A DNA stretch of 64,000 nucleotides from Planctomycetota bacterium (GTDB lineage Bacteria > Planctomycetota > Planctomycetia > Isosphaerales > Isosphaeraceae). The translations under genes and the position numbers were made by a program. This document shows, piece by piece, positions 16,024-24,781 of this stretch. The DNA lies in the NCBI GenBank assembly GCA_028291545.1, contig JAQGHR010000072.1, forward strand, positions 62,001-126,000, given 5' to 3'. The notes beneath the pieces are model-generated. The model was not told the DNA's origin and did not search any database. It was given only the letters and a program-made list of their open reading frames with translations. Every line of letters begins with the position of its first letter. The stretch's first letter is position 1.

Positions 16024-18465
16024 ATGACCCAGCGTGCGGATCAGCCCGGAAACGCCGACGACCCCGAGAACAGGCCCCCCGCGCCGCAGGACAAGTCCCA
16101 TCGGCCACCTTCGCCAATGGCGGCCGAGCTGACTCCTCCGCCCCCCCCGGGGACCAATGTGCGTTCCAGTTCCGACTGGCGAGGCGTGTCGCCCTCGACC
16201 TCGGGAACCTCTTCCTCGGATCTGCTCTCCTCGATCCCGACGGGTGAACGTCCTCGCCCCGGTCAAGTTCTTTTCGGGAGATACCAAGTCGAGAAGGAAC
16301 TGGGCGAGGGCGGGATGGGTTCGGTCTGGTTGGTTCGGCGACTGGATAACAATGCCGAGCGAGCGCTGAAGCTGATCGCGAACGAGCTGGCCTCCGATCC
16401 ACAGGTCCGTGCCCGGTTTAAACGCGAGGCGCGGGTCATGGCGCGTCTCTCGCACCCGAACGCTGTCGCGGTCTATGATTCCATGCTCGCGAAGGACGCC
16501 GCATTCATCGAGATGGAATGCATTCACGGCCAGAGCTTGAACCGCTTCCTGAAAGGGCGATCCGTTCCGGCCGAATGGGCCGCGAACTTCCTCGACCAGC
16601 TCTGCGATGTGCTGCAAACCGCCCACGACCTGGACATCGTCCACCGCGACCTCAAGCCGTCCAACTTGATGCTGGTCGAGAATTCCCCCGCGGGGAAGGA
16701 ACGACTCAAGGTCCTCGATTTCGGCATCGCCAAGATCCTCGCTCATGAGGGGAACGAGGAAGAGGATGATGTGAAGACGCAGGCCAACACGTTCCTCGGC
16801 TCCTCCCATTATTCCAGCCCGGAACAGATTCGCGGGACCGAGATCGATGCACGCGCGGATCTCTACGCAACCGGGGTCATCCTGTACGAGATGCTCACCG
16901 GCCAACGGCCGTTCACGGGCTCCGCGGCGGCATTGATTCAGGGGCATATGATGTCCCCTCCCCCGCCCTTTGCCGCCAAGAACCCTCGCAACGACGTACC
17001 GCCCGAAGTCGAGGCGGTCGTCCTCCGGTGCCTTGCAAAAAAACCGGAGGATCGGTCGCAGTCGGCTCGTGTGCTGCGAGATGAATTCCAGCAGGCCCTC
17101 AAGGCGGCCTCGAATCGGCCCAAAGCTCCCCATCGGCCCGTTTACGTCGTTCCGCCCCGTCCAGAATCAAGACCGGAGCCACCGCCCATCCAGCCGGTCG
17201 CTCGACCCGCCGAGCCGCCGAGGGAGGTCCTCCCGACTCCGATTGCGATTTCTCGATCCTCAAAGCGAGCCGGCGTGGCGGCCGCCTTGATCGGTCTAGT
17301 CGCGATCACGATCGGGATCGTTGCCTGGAAGAATCGGGCTAGGTTCGCGGCGGTCGCGGCCAGTGAGAAGACGACCAATCCGACGCAAGGCGACGGGAGC
17401 AAAACGGCGACAGGCGTTCCGAATCTTTACTCGCCGAGCGCCGAAGCCAGGCGGCACATCAGCGAATGGGCACGAGTTGGGATCAAGCCGATCGTGTCCT
17501 CGGGAACCGAGCACGGTTGGCCGAAACAGCTCGCGAGGACTGATGCGGCGACGGGTGTCAAGTTGGCCTATCAGCTCTCGAAGACCGGTCACTATCTGCC
17601 CTCGGGCTACTCGCCCTCCGGCACCGCCCTCGCCGCGGACAACTGGCCGAGTGTGCTCTCACGAGACAAGGACGGCGCCCGGTTCCTGCGCCTGGTCGGA
17701 GACCAGTTCACCATGGGCTGCATCGATGGCGGGTGCGGAGGTCCGGACGATCCGGCCTATCCCTCTCATAAGGTTGTACTGACCGGATACTACCTCCAGG
17801 AGACAGAAGTGACCAACGACGAGTGGGCCCGTTTTCTCGCTTCGCCGAAGTCGGAGAGTCGGGAGGAGGCACCCAAAGTTGATCCGAAATTAGCAACGCA
17901 CCCGGTCCTGGGCGTGTCTCATCGGGACGCCGAGAGATTTGCCGCGACTCATGCCAACGGGCTGCTCCCCACCGAGGCGCAATGGGAATTCGCGGCGCGT
18001 TCCAGGTCCTCCGACAAGAACCTGTATCCCTGGTCCTGGCGACCGGCCGACGAGCAAGCCCAGCTCAAGGACAAGCTGCTCAGCCAGCTCGGGAACATCA
18101 ATCGACCGCCGGATTCGGGTCCTCTCACCCGTTCGGTCGGCGGTTTCAAGGGTACCGACGCGACGGAACAGGGCGTTCTCGATCTTGCAGGGAACGTTCG
18201 CGAGTGGTGCCGCGATGTCTATGCGGCCTACCCCGAGGACGAAGCCGGACGCCCGGCGCCGATGAACCCGGAAGGTCCGAAACGATCCCCGGACGGTTCT
18301 GAACCCTACGTGATTCGCGGCGGATCATTCGCCTCGACCGACCACACGAGCGTCCAAACAACACACCGTGGTTCTGCCAAGTTCGCGGAAAAGCCCCGCG
18401 ACGTCGGCCTCCGGGTCGTCCTGGAGACGCCGGATTCGCCGGGCTCTTCGATCGATCGCCCCTGA
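16024..18465 (+). CDS. Membrane Ser/Thr protein kinase fused to an FGE-sulfatase-type domain
   Basis: The 813-residue protein has a Pro-rich leader (1-80) and a Hanks-type kinase domain (about 86-360) with P-loop GEGGMG (94-99), K116, HRDLKPSN (207-214) and DFG (232-234). A Pro-rich linker, one transmembrane helix (416-436) and an extracytoplasmic formylglycine-generating-enzyme-fold domain (about 555-808) follow. The latter has FTMGCIDGG, TEVTNDEWARF, LPTEAQWEFAAR, LAGNVREWCRD and VIRGGSF. The catalytic cysteine pair of true FGE is missing after RGGSF, so this domain is probably a sensor or binding module. The architecture resembles chlamydial Pkn1-like kinases. A GAGG-type site precedes ATG 16024. 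Its stop abuts the stop of convergent kynU. Its targets are unknown, and FHA proteins in the window are candidates. Confidence 0.92.
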   Translation: MTQRADQPGNADDPENRPPAPQDKSHRPPSPMAAELTPPPPPGTNVRSSSDWRGVSPSTSGTSSSDLLSSIPTGERPRPGQVLFGRYQVEKELGEGGMGSVWLVRRLDNNAERALKLIANELASDPQVRARFKREARVMARLSHPNAVAVYDSMLAKDAAFIEMECIHGQSLNRFLKGRSVPAEWAANFLDQLCDVLQTAHDLDIVHRDLKPSNLMLVENSPAGKERLKVLDFGIAKILAHEGNEEEDDVKTQANTFLGSSHYSSPEQIRGTEIDARADLYATGVILYEMLTGQRPFTGSAAALIQGHMMSPPPPFAAKNPRNDVPPEVEAVVLRCLAKKPEDRSQSARVLRDEFQQALKAASNRPKAPHRPVYVVPPRPESRPEPPPIQPVARPAEPPREVLPTPIAISRSSKRAGVAAALIGLVAITIGIVAWKNRARFAAVAASEKTTNPTQGDGSKTATGVPNLYSPSAEARRHISEWARVGIKPIVSSGTEHGWPKQLARTDAATGVKLAYQLSKTGHYLPSGYSPSGTALAADNWPSVLSRDKDGARFLRLVGDQFTMGCIDGGCGGPDDPAYPSHKVVLTGYYLQETEVTNDEWARFLASPKSESREEAPKVDPKLATHPVLGVSHRDAERFAATHANGLLPTEAQWEFAARSRSSDKNLYPWSWRPADEQAQLKDKLLSQLGNINRPPDSGPLTRSVGGFKGTDATEQGVLDLAGNVREWCRDVYAAYPEDEAGRPAPMNPEGPKRSPDGSEPYVIRGGSFASTDHTSVQTTHRGSAKFAEKPRDVGLRVVLETPDSPGSSIDRP

Positions 18466-19659
18466 TCACGTGACGGGCGAGGAACTCCGTCCATGCAAGG
18501 CCCAGGAACCGTCTTCCAGGATGGATGCCATCGTGTGGACGGCCTCGATCAGGTCGTCGTCTCTTGTATAGAAGTGCGGACTGAGCCGGACCCCGGCCCC
18601 GGGACGGAAGTCGCAGAGGATCTCTCGTGATTTAAGCGTTCGCGAGACCTCGTACCCATGCGGGGTGTCGAACGCCACCGTGCCCCCTCGACGGCCCGGA
18701 TCTCTGGGTGTCGTGCAGTTCAGGCCGAGAGAATCCGCAAGCCGCAAGAGCATCGCGGTTTGCCGCATGGACTTGGCCCGGATCGCATTGATCCCGATGT
18801 CACGAATGATCTCCAGTCCCGGCCTGGCGGCGTAGAGCGACGGGATCGAGGGCGTTCCGTGCAAGAACCTCCACGCGTCGGGACGGCGGTCCAGTGTCGT
18901 CTCGAATGCGAACGGCCTCGCATGCGACATCCACCCCGTCAATCTCGGTGCCAGGCGATTGCGAAGCTCGGGCCGGACCCAGAGGAACGCGGCGCCCGGC
19001 CCCCCGCACAGCCACTTCAGACAGCCCCCGATGTACACGTCGAGGCCCGCCGCGTCCACATCAACCGGAATCGTACCTACGGATTGATAACCGTCGATGA
19101 TGGTGAGAGCTCCGACCTCGCGAGCCCGAGCGGCGATGGCAGCGACGTCGTGAATGTAGGCGCTCTTGAAGAGCACATGCGAGACATTGACGAAGGCCGT
19201 TGTCTCGTCGATCGCCTCGATCAGGCGCCCCGTGTCGACCGAGACGCCATCGTCGCTGGGCACGACGACGATCTCCGCCCCTTCCGGGCGCAGGCCGTCG
19301 AGGAGGTAAAGGACGGAAGGAAAATGCATCGCGTCCGTCACGATTCGGCGTCGGCCCGATCGAAAATCGAACGCGCTGAAAACCACGGCATGCGCCAGAG
19401 TGACGGTCGGCTGGAACACGACCTCGCCCGGCCCGGCACCGATCAGAGGAGCCACGAGATCGCCCAGGTCGGCGACCATCGTCCACCACGTCTCCTCCCA
19501 GGCCCGGACCCCGCGAGAGGCCCAGACACGCGCGTATTCCGCAAGACTTTGCTCCACGTCCCGAGGCATTGCGCCCAGAGAGTTCGAGATCAGATAGTTG
19601 GTCGATTCCAGGATCGGGAATCGGTCCCGGCAGGAGAGCAACGCATCCTCGGTCGTCAC
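18466..19659 (-). CDS. kynU: Kynureninase-like PLP enzyme (aminotransferase class V fold)
   Basis: The 397-residue class V fold-type I PLP enzyme starts with SCRDRFPILESTNYLISNSL, like kynureninases. PLP-site residues are visible: D189 in IIDGYQSVG, and the Schiff-base lysine K215 in YIGGCLKWLCGGPG. An SSxxH-like substrate region and PLTGWMSH-type motif (RLTGWMSHARPF) also fit kynureninase. It would convert kynurenine to anthranilate and alanine. The gene overlaps kynB by four bases, which strongly supports the kynurenine-pathway role. A related class V enzyme, such as a cysteine desulfurase, is the alternative. No tryptophan dioxygenase gene is seen here. Confidence 0.8.
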   Translation of the reverse strand: MTTEDALLSCRDRFPILESTNYLISNSLGAMPRDVEQSLAEYARVWASRGVRAWEETWWTMVADLGDLVAPLIGAGPGEVVFQPTVTLAHAVVFSAFDFRSGRRRIVTDAMHFPSVLYLLDGLRPEGAEIVVVPSDDGVSVDTGRLIEAIDETTAFVNVSHVLFKSAYIHDVAAIAARAREVGALTIIDGYQSVGTIPVDVDAAGLDVYIGGCLKWLCGGPGAAFLWVRPELRNRLAPRLTGWMSHARPFAFETTLDRRPDAWRFLHGTPSIPSLYAARPGLEIIRDIGINAIRAKSMRQTAMLLRLADSLGLNCTTPRDPGRRGGTVAFDTPHGYEVSRTLKSREILCDFRPGAGVRLSPHFYTRDDDLIEAVHTMASILEDGSWALHGRSSSPVT

Positions 19660-20300
19660 GATCCCTGCCTCGATGGTTCGTGTCCCAGGCTCCGAAGGAC
19701 GGCGCGGACCGGGCTGGCATCGAATCCGACGAGCTTCAGAGGTAACGCGATCAGGTCGTACACGCCCTCGGGCACCGTGTCCAGTACCAGCCCTTCCAGG
19801 ATGGCCATGTCGTGGCGGAGGAACGCGCGATGAGCGTCGAGAGTCTTCGACGAGAACGGATCGACGCTCGGTGTATCGATCCCGATCAAGCGAACTCCCC
19901 GCGAGTACAGATGGTCGATCAGATCAGGCGAAAGTGCAGCGAAGTCCTGGGAAAACACGGACGGATCGGGAAAGGTCCCCGTGTGGATGAGAACGCGAGG
20001 CGCGAGGATCTCCGCGTCCAGATCCCGCACCTCGACGACTCCGCCCCGTGGGACCTTGACGCGAATGACCTGGCAGCGACCGAGATAAAAATCCAGGCTC
20101 CTCGATGCGATATCCGCCCCGTCCCGCCCATAGTGATTCGGGGCGTCCGCGTGGGCACCGAGGTGGACCGTCGCATGGAGCGTGGAGAGGGTGACGGAAT
20201 CGCCTCGGGCCATGTCCATCACGACCTCGCGTCTCGGCGGGGTGTCGCCGGGCCAGACGGAGAGGAGGTCGCTGATCGGCGGAGTAATGTCGTAGAGCAT
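19656..20300 (-). CDS. kynB: Kynurenine formamidase (cyclase-family metal hydrolase)
   Basis: The 214-residue protein of the cyclase/KynB family hydrolyses N-formylkynurenine to kynurenine and formate. The metal-binding HxGxHxDxP motif is present as HLGAHADAPNHY (H46, H50, D52). The KynB-type segments IGIDTPSVDPFSSKTLDAH and PEGVYDLIALPLKL are clear. It is co-transcribed with the deaminase gene 16 bases upstream and overlaps kynU. The combination of KynB and KynU in adjacent coupled genes makes the tryptophan-degradation assignment good. Confidence 0.88.
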   Translation of the reverse strand: MLYDITPPISDLLSVWPGDTPPRREVVMDMARGDSVTLSTLHATVHLGAHADAPNHYGRDGADIASRSLDFYLGRCQVIRVKVPRGGVVEVRDLDAEILAPRVLIHTGTFPDPSVFSQDFAALSPDLIDHLYSRGVRLIGIDTPSVDPFSSKTLDAHRAFLRHDMAILEGLVLDTVPEGVYDLIALPLKLVGFDASPVRAVLRSLGHEPSRQGS

Positions 20301-20316
20301 CGCCGGTGATCCCAGC

Positions 20317-20787
20317 TCAATAGGGCGTGCCGTTTCCCGCCGCCTTCCATTCGTGGAACAATCGCGAGCACTCGTCTCGGAGCACCTTCCCCGTCAATTT
20401 CAATTCGCACTTGCCCATCGCCGCCAGTTCGTCGGCCGGGACAGGCATCTCGCGAAAGCCGGCCCGATCGGCGTCGGAGATCGCGGCACCGAAGACGACC
20501 CGGTCGACATGCGCCCAATGGCTTGCCGCGAGGCACATCGGGCAAGGCTCGCACGTCGTGTAGAGGGTGCAGCCGGTCAGATCGAACGTCGCGAGGACAC
20601 GACTTGCGGCGCGGAGGACGTTGACCTCCGCATGCGCCGTGGGATCGTTATGGGAGCGAACGGTATTGTGCGTGGCCGCGACGATCAGGCCCTCTTTGAC
20701 GATGGCGGCACCGAATGGGGACTGGCCGCGCCGAATGCCCTCGCGACAGACAGCGATCGCGTGTTTCATCGCATCTTCGTCGGTCAT
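20317..20787 (-). CDS. Guanine-deaminase-like nucleoside/nucleobase deaminase
   Basis: The 156-residue protein has the zinc-dependent CDA-fold motifs: THAE-type site [10 protein letters not shown] (H52, catalytic E54) and CEPCPMC (C82, C85). The phrase [11 protein letters not shown] fits bacterial guanine deaminase or related nucleoside deaminases better than tRNA adenosine deaminase. ATG 20787 overlaps the stop of the upstream dehydratase gene (ATGA), so it belongs to that operon. Guanine to xanthine conversion is the probable reaction. A pterin or cytosine substrate cannot be excluded. Confidence 0.82.
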   Translation of the reverse strand: MTDEDAMKHAIAVCREGIRRGQSPFGAAIVKEGLIVAATHNTVRSHNDPTAHAEVNVLRAASRVLATFDLTGCTLYTTCEPCPMCLAASHWAHVDRVVFGAAISDADRAGFREMPVPADELAAMGKCELKLTGKVLRDECSRLFHEWKAAGNGTPY

Positions 20788-22805
20788 CGTCGAGTCAATC
20801 CCACGGGTTCCGGTGCGGTTGATAATCCGCGATTCAACGCGGCGGCGATTGCGTCCGTGTCGTAAACACATCCGCCCCAGGTCCCGCCTCCGAGTGCCTG
20901 GAGGGCCGCCCAGAGCCGCGTGTCGTCGGGCAACTCGGGATCGGGTGAAAGGTCCGGGTGAGGGCCGCGTGAATCCAAGACGGAAGCCGCCTCGATGGCG
21001 TCGGCTTCGCTGGACTCGGTGCCGATCAGGTCGATCGAGCCTACCAGGCGAACGCGATCCACGACGATTCGGATGCGATCGCCGTCGAGCACCCTCCCGA
21101 TCGGCCCTCCCGCGAGTGCCTCCGGGCCGATGTGTCCGACGCAGGCGCCCGTGGACACGCCCGAGAATCGGGCATCGGTCAGAACGGCGACATGCTTGCC
21201 GAAGCTGAGATGCTTCAACGCCGCCGTGATCTGGTAAATCTCCTCCATGCCCGCCCCCATCGGCCCGCGACCGATGAGGACGAGGATGTCTCCCGGCCGG
21301 ATCGGCCGAGGACCCTGTCCCTTGATCGCGGCGATCGCGTCTCGCTCTCGCGTGAAGACACGCGCGGGGCCAGTCTTGCGGTAAACCCCGTCGGAATCGA
21401 CCACGCTGGGGTCGATCGCCGTACTCTTGATGACCGAGCCCTCGGGCGCGAGATTGCCGGTCGGAAACGTGACCGTGCTCGTCAGCCCGCGTTCGGCCGC
21501 CATGGCGGGGCTCATGATCACGGTGTCGGGATCGACGCCATCCTCCGAAAACAGCCTCTCCCGCAGCCGCTTGCGCCGGTCGCTTCCCTTCCACCAACCG
21601 AGCGTACGGGCGAGGGGTTCGCCGGTCACGGTGAGAGCCGATTCGTCGAGTAAATTCAGCTCGCGCAGATACAGCATCACCTCGGGGACTCCGCCCGCAA
21701 GGAAGGCGCGGATCGTGGGGTGATACTCCGGCCCGTTCGGCAAGACGCTGACGAGCCTGGGGACGCGCAGATTGACCTCGTGCCAGTCATCGCGAGTCGG
21801 ACGACGTAGCCCGGCCGCGAAGGCGATCGCGGGGATATGGAGCAGGAGGTTCGTCGAACCGCCGAAGGCCGCGTGAACGGCCATGGCATTGGCGATCGAA
21901 GCGTCGGTGAGGATGTGCCGGGTCGTCAAGCCTTTCCGCGCCAGCTCTCGTACCGCCCGAGCAGATCGCCTCGCCATGTCGAGCCAGATCGGCTGTCCCG
22001 ATGGGGCCAGCGCGGCATGAGGGACCGTCAGCCCCAGCGCCTCGGCCACGACCTGAGATGTCGCCGCCGTGCCCAGGAACTGGCAGCCGCCGCCGGCGCT
22101 CCCACACGCCCGGCACCCGAGTTCCGCGGCCTCCGGAAGCGTCAGCTCGCCGTGGACGTAGCGGACGCCGATCGACTGAACTCGTCCTGCGTCCTCGCCT
22201 TCCGTGGGAGGCAGCGTGACGCCTCCCGGCACGAGAACGGCCGGCAATTGACCGGTGCCGGCGATGGCCAGGAGCATGGCCGGTATGCCCTTGTCGCACG
22301 TCGCCACGCCGATGATCCCCTTCCGCCTGGGCAGCGAACGAATCAGTCGCCGGAAGACGATGGCGGCGTCGTTGCGATAGGGAAGACTGTCCATCATTCC
22401 TGCCGTCCCCTGGGTACGCCCGTCGCACGGGTCGGAGACCATCCCGGCAAACGGAACGACCCCACTCTTCCGTAACTCTTCGGCCGCCGCGCGAACGAGC
22501 AGGCCGACCTCCCAGTGCCCCGTGTGGTAACCGAGGGCCACGGGCGTGCCATCCTCGTTGCGAAGACCGCCCTGCGTGCTCAGGATCAAGTAGGGATCGC
22601 GATCGACGCTCGCCGTCTCCCAGCCCATGCCCGCGTTCTGCGTGAGGCCGAACAGGTCGCCCGAGGGCCATTCCCGGAGCATCTCGTCAGTCAGCGGCAG
22701 CGAGCCCGAAGGGCCATCACCGTGAGTACGCACGTCGTAAAGCGATGGCTCTCCCTCGCCGGCAATCGAAGAAAACAGGGTGGAATCGGATCTGGGCATC
22801 GGCAT
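20784..22805 (-). CDS. YjhG/YagF-type D-xylonate dehydratase (IlvD/EDD family)
   Basis: The 673-residue Fe-S dehydratase closely follows the YjhG/YagF pattern over its whole length: [98 protein letters not shown] and [20 protein letters not shown]. Conserved cysteines in the second, third and fourth blocks fit the cluster ligands. The E. coli relatives dehydrate D-xylonate to 2-dehydro-3-deoxy-pentonate, so a sugar-acid substrate is expected. ATG 22805 (or 22799) is chosen because the family begins near this point. The frame itself is open from 22913. It is the first gene of the operon with deaminase, kynB and kynU. Confidence 0.9.
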   Translation of the reverse strand: MPMPRSDSTLFSSIAGEGEPSLYDVRTHGDGPSGSLPLTDEMLREWPSGDLFGLTQNAGMGWETASVDRDPYLILSTQGGLRNEDGTPVALGYHTGHWEVGLLVRAAAEELRKSGVVPFAGMVSDPCDGRTQGTAGMMDSLPYRNDAAIVFRRLIRSLPRRKGIIGVATCDKGIPAMLLAIAGTGQLPAVLVPGGVTLPPTEGEDAGRVQSIGVRYVHGELTLPEAAELGCRACGSAGGGCQFLGTAATSQVVAEALGLTVPHAALAPSGQPIWLDMARRSARAVRELARKGLTTRHILTDASIANAMAVHAAFGGSTNLLLHIPAIAFAAGLRRPTRDDWHEVNLRVPRLVSVLPNGPEYHPTIRAFLAGGVPEVMLYLRELNLLDESALTVTGEPLARTLGWWKGSDRRKRLRERLFSEDGVDPDTVIMSPAMAAERGLTSTVTFPTGNLAPEGSVIKSTAIDPSVVDSDGVYRKTGPARVFTRERDAIAAIKGQGPRPIRPGDILVLIGRGPMGAGMEEIYQITAALKHLSFGKHVAVLTDARFSGVSTGACVGHIGPEALAGGPIGRVLDGDRIRIVVDRVRLVGSIDLIGTESSEADAIEAASVLDSRGPHPDLSPDPELPDDTRLWAALQALGGGTWGGCVYDTDAIAAALNRGLSTAPEPVGLTRR

Positions 22806-22925
22806 TCTCGAGAAGAACAGGGCGAGCGAGTCACGTGTTCGAGGCGGGGTTCCGATCCCATCGGGAGTCGCGCGGAACTCCGCGCTCCGGGATCGCCCGT
22901 CGGATCTCGCCACCTATGAACTCTC

Positions 22926-24578
22926 TCACACCCGACCGAAGCACACAATCGCGATGTCATCGCTTTGTGGACATCCCGCCGCATGCTTGCGGACGGCATG
23001 AACGATCGACTCGCCGATCGCCTCCGCGCCGAGGGGTGCCGCGAGGATCGCTTTGCGGAGCCCTTCAAGCTTGAAAATATGGTCTTCGGGATTCATGGCC
23101 TCGTTCACACCGTCCGTGTACAGGATCACGACGTCGCCGACGTGAAGCTCGGTCTCGACGGACTGGAATTGAATGTCATCCATGATCGCCAGAGGCGGCC
23201 CGCCCTGATGCTCCCCGAGGACCTCCAACTGGCCAGAAGCGCGGCGGACATAGGGTTCCATATGGCCGGCGTTGACCACCGTGATCCGGTTCGTCTGGAG
23301 GTCGAGGCGCACGTAAACGAACGTGATGAATCGCTCCGGGAATCGGGCGTCCGAGAGCTGCCGGTTCAGCTTCTCGATCGCGCGAACCGGGTCGGGCTCG
23401 GTCAGCAGACAGGTTCTCGCCTCGGCCGAGAGCTTGGCCATGAGCAGGGCGGCGGGCATCCCATGCCCCGAGACATCGCCCAGCGTCAACGCCCAGATCG
23501 AGGGCGGTTCCTCCGGACTCGGCAGCGGCAGATAATCATAATAGTCGCCGCCGACGGATTCCGCCGGCGCATACGCGTCCCAGAAGACGTACCCGGGCAA
23601 GTCCGGCCGCTTTTCGGGCAAGAGCGCAAGTTGAACTTCGTGAGCGTTCCTCAGACTCGCCTCGATCGTGATGAGGCGGATCAGCGTGTCGTGCAGCCGG
23701 GCGTTATCGACCGCAAGGGAGACCGGCCCGGCGACGGCGACGAGGAGATCGAGGTCTTCCTGGCTGAACAGCGACCGCTGATTTCGGGTGTCGATCTGGA
23801 TCATCCCGATCGTCGCGCGTTGCTGATCGAAGAGGGGGACGCACATCATCGTTCGGATGGCGTCTCCGTGCAGACTCCCCGCGTTCAAGAACCGGGAATC
23901 GTTCGAGAGATTCGTGCTCAGGATCGCGCGGCCTTCGTCCATGACGTGATTGAAAACCGTGGTGCTGAGTGTCAGCGGCCCCGGCTCATCCTTGCGGTGG
24001 CGGATGGCATGAGGGACGAGATCGCCGCCCTCCGGCTCTCGCAAGAGCACGAATCCGCGATCGGCCTGGGGAAAGATCTTGAACAGGCTTGCAAGCGTCT
24101 TTTCGAGGACCTCGCGAAGCTGGAGCGTCTTGCCGATATCGCGGCTAATCTCCAGGATCGCCGGGAGCTTGTCCTCGGCGCGAAGCTTGGGAAGCAGCGT
24201 GCTGGAGCTTTTCAGCTCGATGCTGCCGAGGATCGTAGATGAGCCTTCGTTGTCGTCCTGAAGCGTGACGAGCGGGTTGCGGAACTCGAAAACGTGCTCG
24301 CACAGGACGATCTGATCGCCGTCCCTCAAACGGGTCGGCTCCGCGATGTAGCCGCCGTTGACCTTGGTCCCATTGCGGCTGTCCAGATCCACAAGGACGA
24401 ATCCGGCGCCCTCGCGGCGAATCTCGGCGTGTAGCTTCGAGACCCGTTCATCGGCGACGATGATCTGACAATCTTTCCGGCCGAGCGTGATCCGGTCCGC
24501 GAGCAGCTCGAACGTTCGCAGAGGCGCGGCCCCCTTGACCATCCGCAAGGTTGGCGCAGGGTTGCGATGAGCGTGCAT
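22926..24578 (-). CDS. FHA-GAF-PP2C (SpoIIE-type) signalling phosphatase
   Basis: The 550-residue cytoplasmic protein has three domains. An FHA domain (about 10-100) shows ITLGRKDCQIIV, VSKLHAEIR and DLDSRNGTKVNG. A GAF domain spans about 130-290, and a SpoIIE-type PP2C phosphatase (about 320-545) shows GGDYYDYLP, TLGDVSGHGMPAALLMAKLS, NAGHMEPYV, LYTDGVNEAM and CPQSDDIAIV. It should read phosphothreonine through FHA and dephosphorylate Ser/Thr or an anti-anti-sigma partner. A strong GGGAGG ahead of ATG 24578 decides the start. A TTG-initiated longer form to 24785 is unlikely. It lies downstream of the DUF1501 gene, 203 bases away. Confidence 0.9.
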   Translation of the reverse strand: MHAHRNPAPTLRMVKGAAPLRTFELLADRITLGRKDCQIIVADERVSKLHAEIRREGAGFVLVDLDSRNGTKVNGGYIAEPTRLRDGDQIVLCEHVFEFRNPLVTLQDDNEGSSTILGSIELKSSSTLLPKLRAEDKLPAILEISRDIGKTLQLREVLEKTLASLFKIFPQADRGFVLLREPEGGDLVPHAIRHRKDEPGPLTLSTTVFNHVMDEGRAILSTNLSNDSRFLNAGSLHGDAIRTMMCVPLFDQQRATIGMIQIDTRNQRSLFSQEDLDLLVAVAGPVSLAVDNARLHDTLIRLITIEASLRNAHEVQLALLPEKRPDLPGYVFWDAYAPAESVGGDYYDYLPLPSPEEPPSIWALTLGDVSGHGMPAALLMAKLSAEARTCLLTEPDPVRAIEKLNRQLSDARFPERFITFVYVRLDLQTNRITVVNAGHMEPYVRRASGQLEVLGEHQGGPPLAIMDDIQFQSVETELHVGDVVILYTDGVNEAMNPEDHIFKLEGLRKAILAAPLGAEAIGESIVHAVRKHAAGCPQSDDIAIVCFGRV

Positions 24579-24781
24579 CTCGACCACCTCCCGTGAGCCT
24601 GCGGAGCGGGAGTGTGGCTCGAAGATCGCCCGCCGGCCGCTCGTGGCCTCCATTGTGACGGTTGGCGACACGGACGGGAATGGTGATTCGAGACGATTTC
24701 TCTCAGGTTTGACCGGGAACCGACGATGAGGAACGATTGTCCCCCGTTCAACTGTGCTTAGTTTATCCAGAAATCCATACG

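Noticed and set aside
15661-17133. Long minus-strand frame opposite the kinase domain
   Set aside because: Antisense to a kinase with complete catalytic motifs. No recognisable domain in the minus-strand product.
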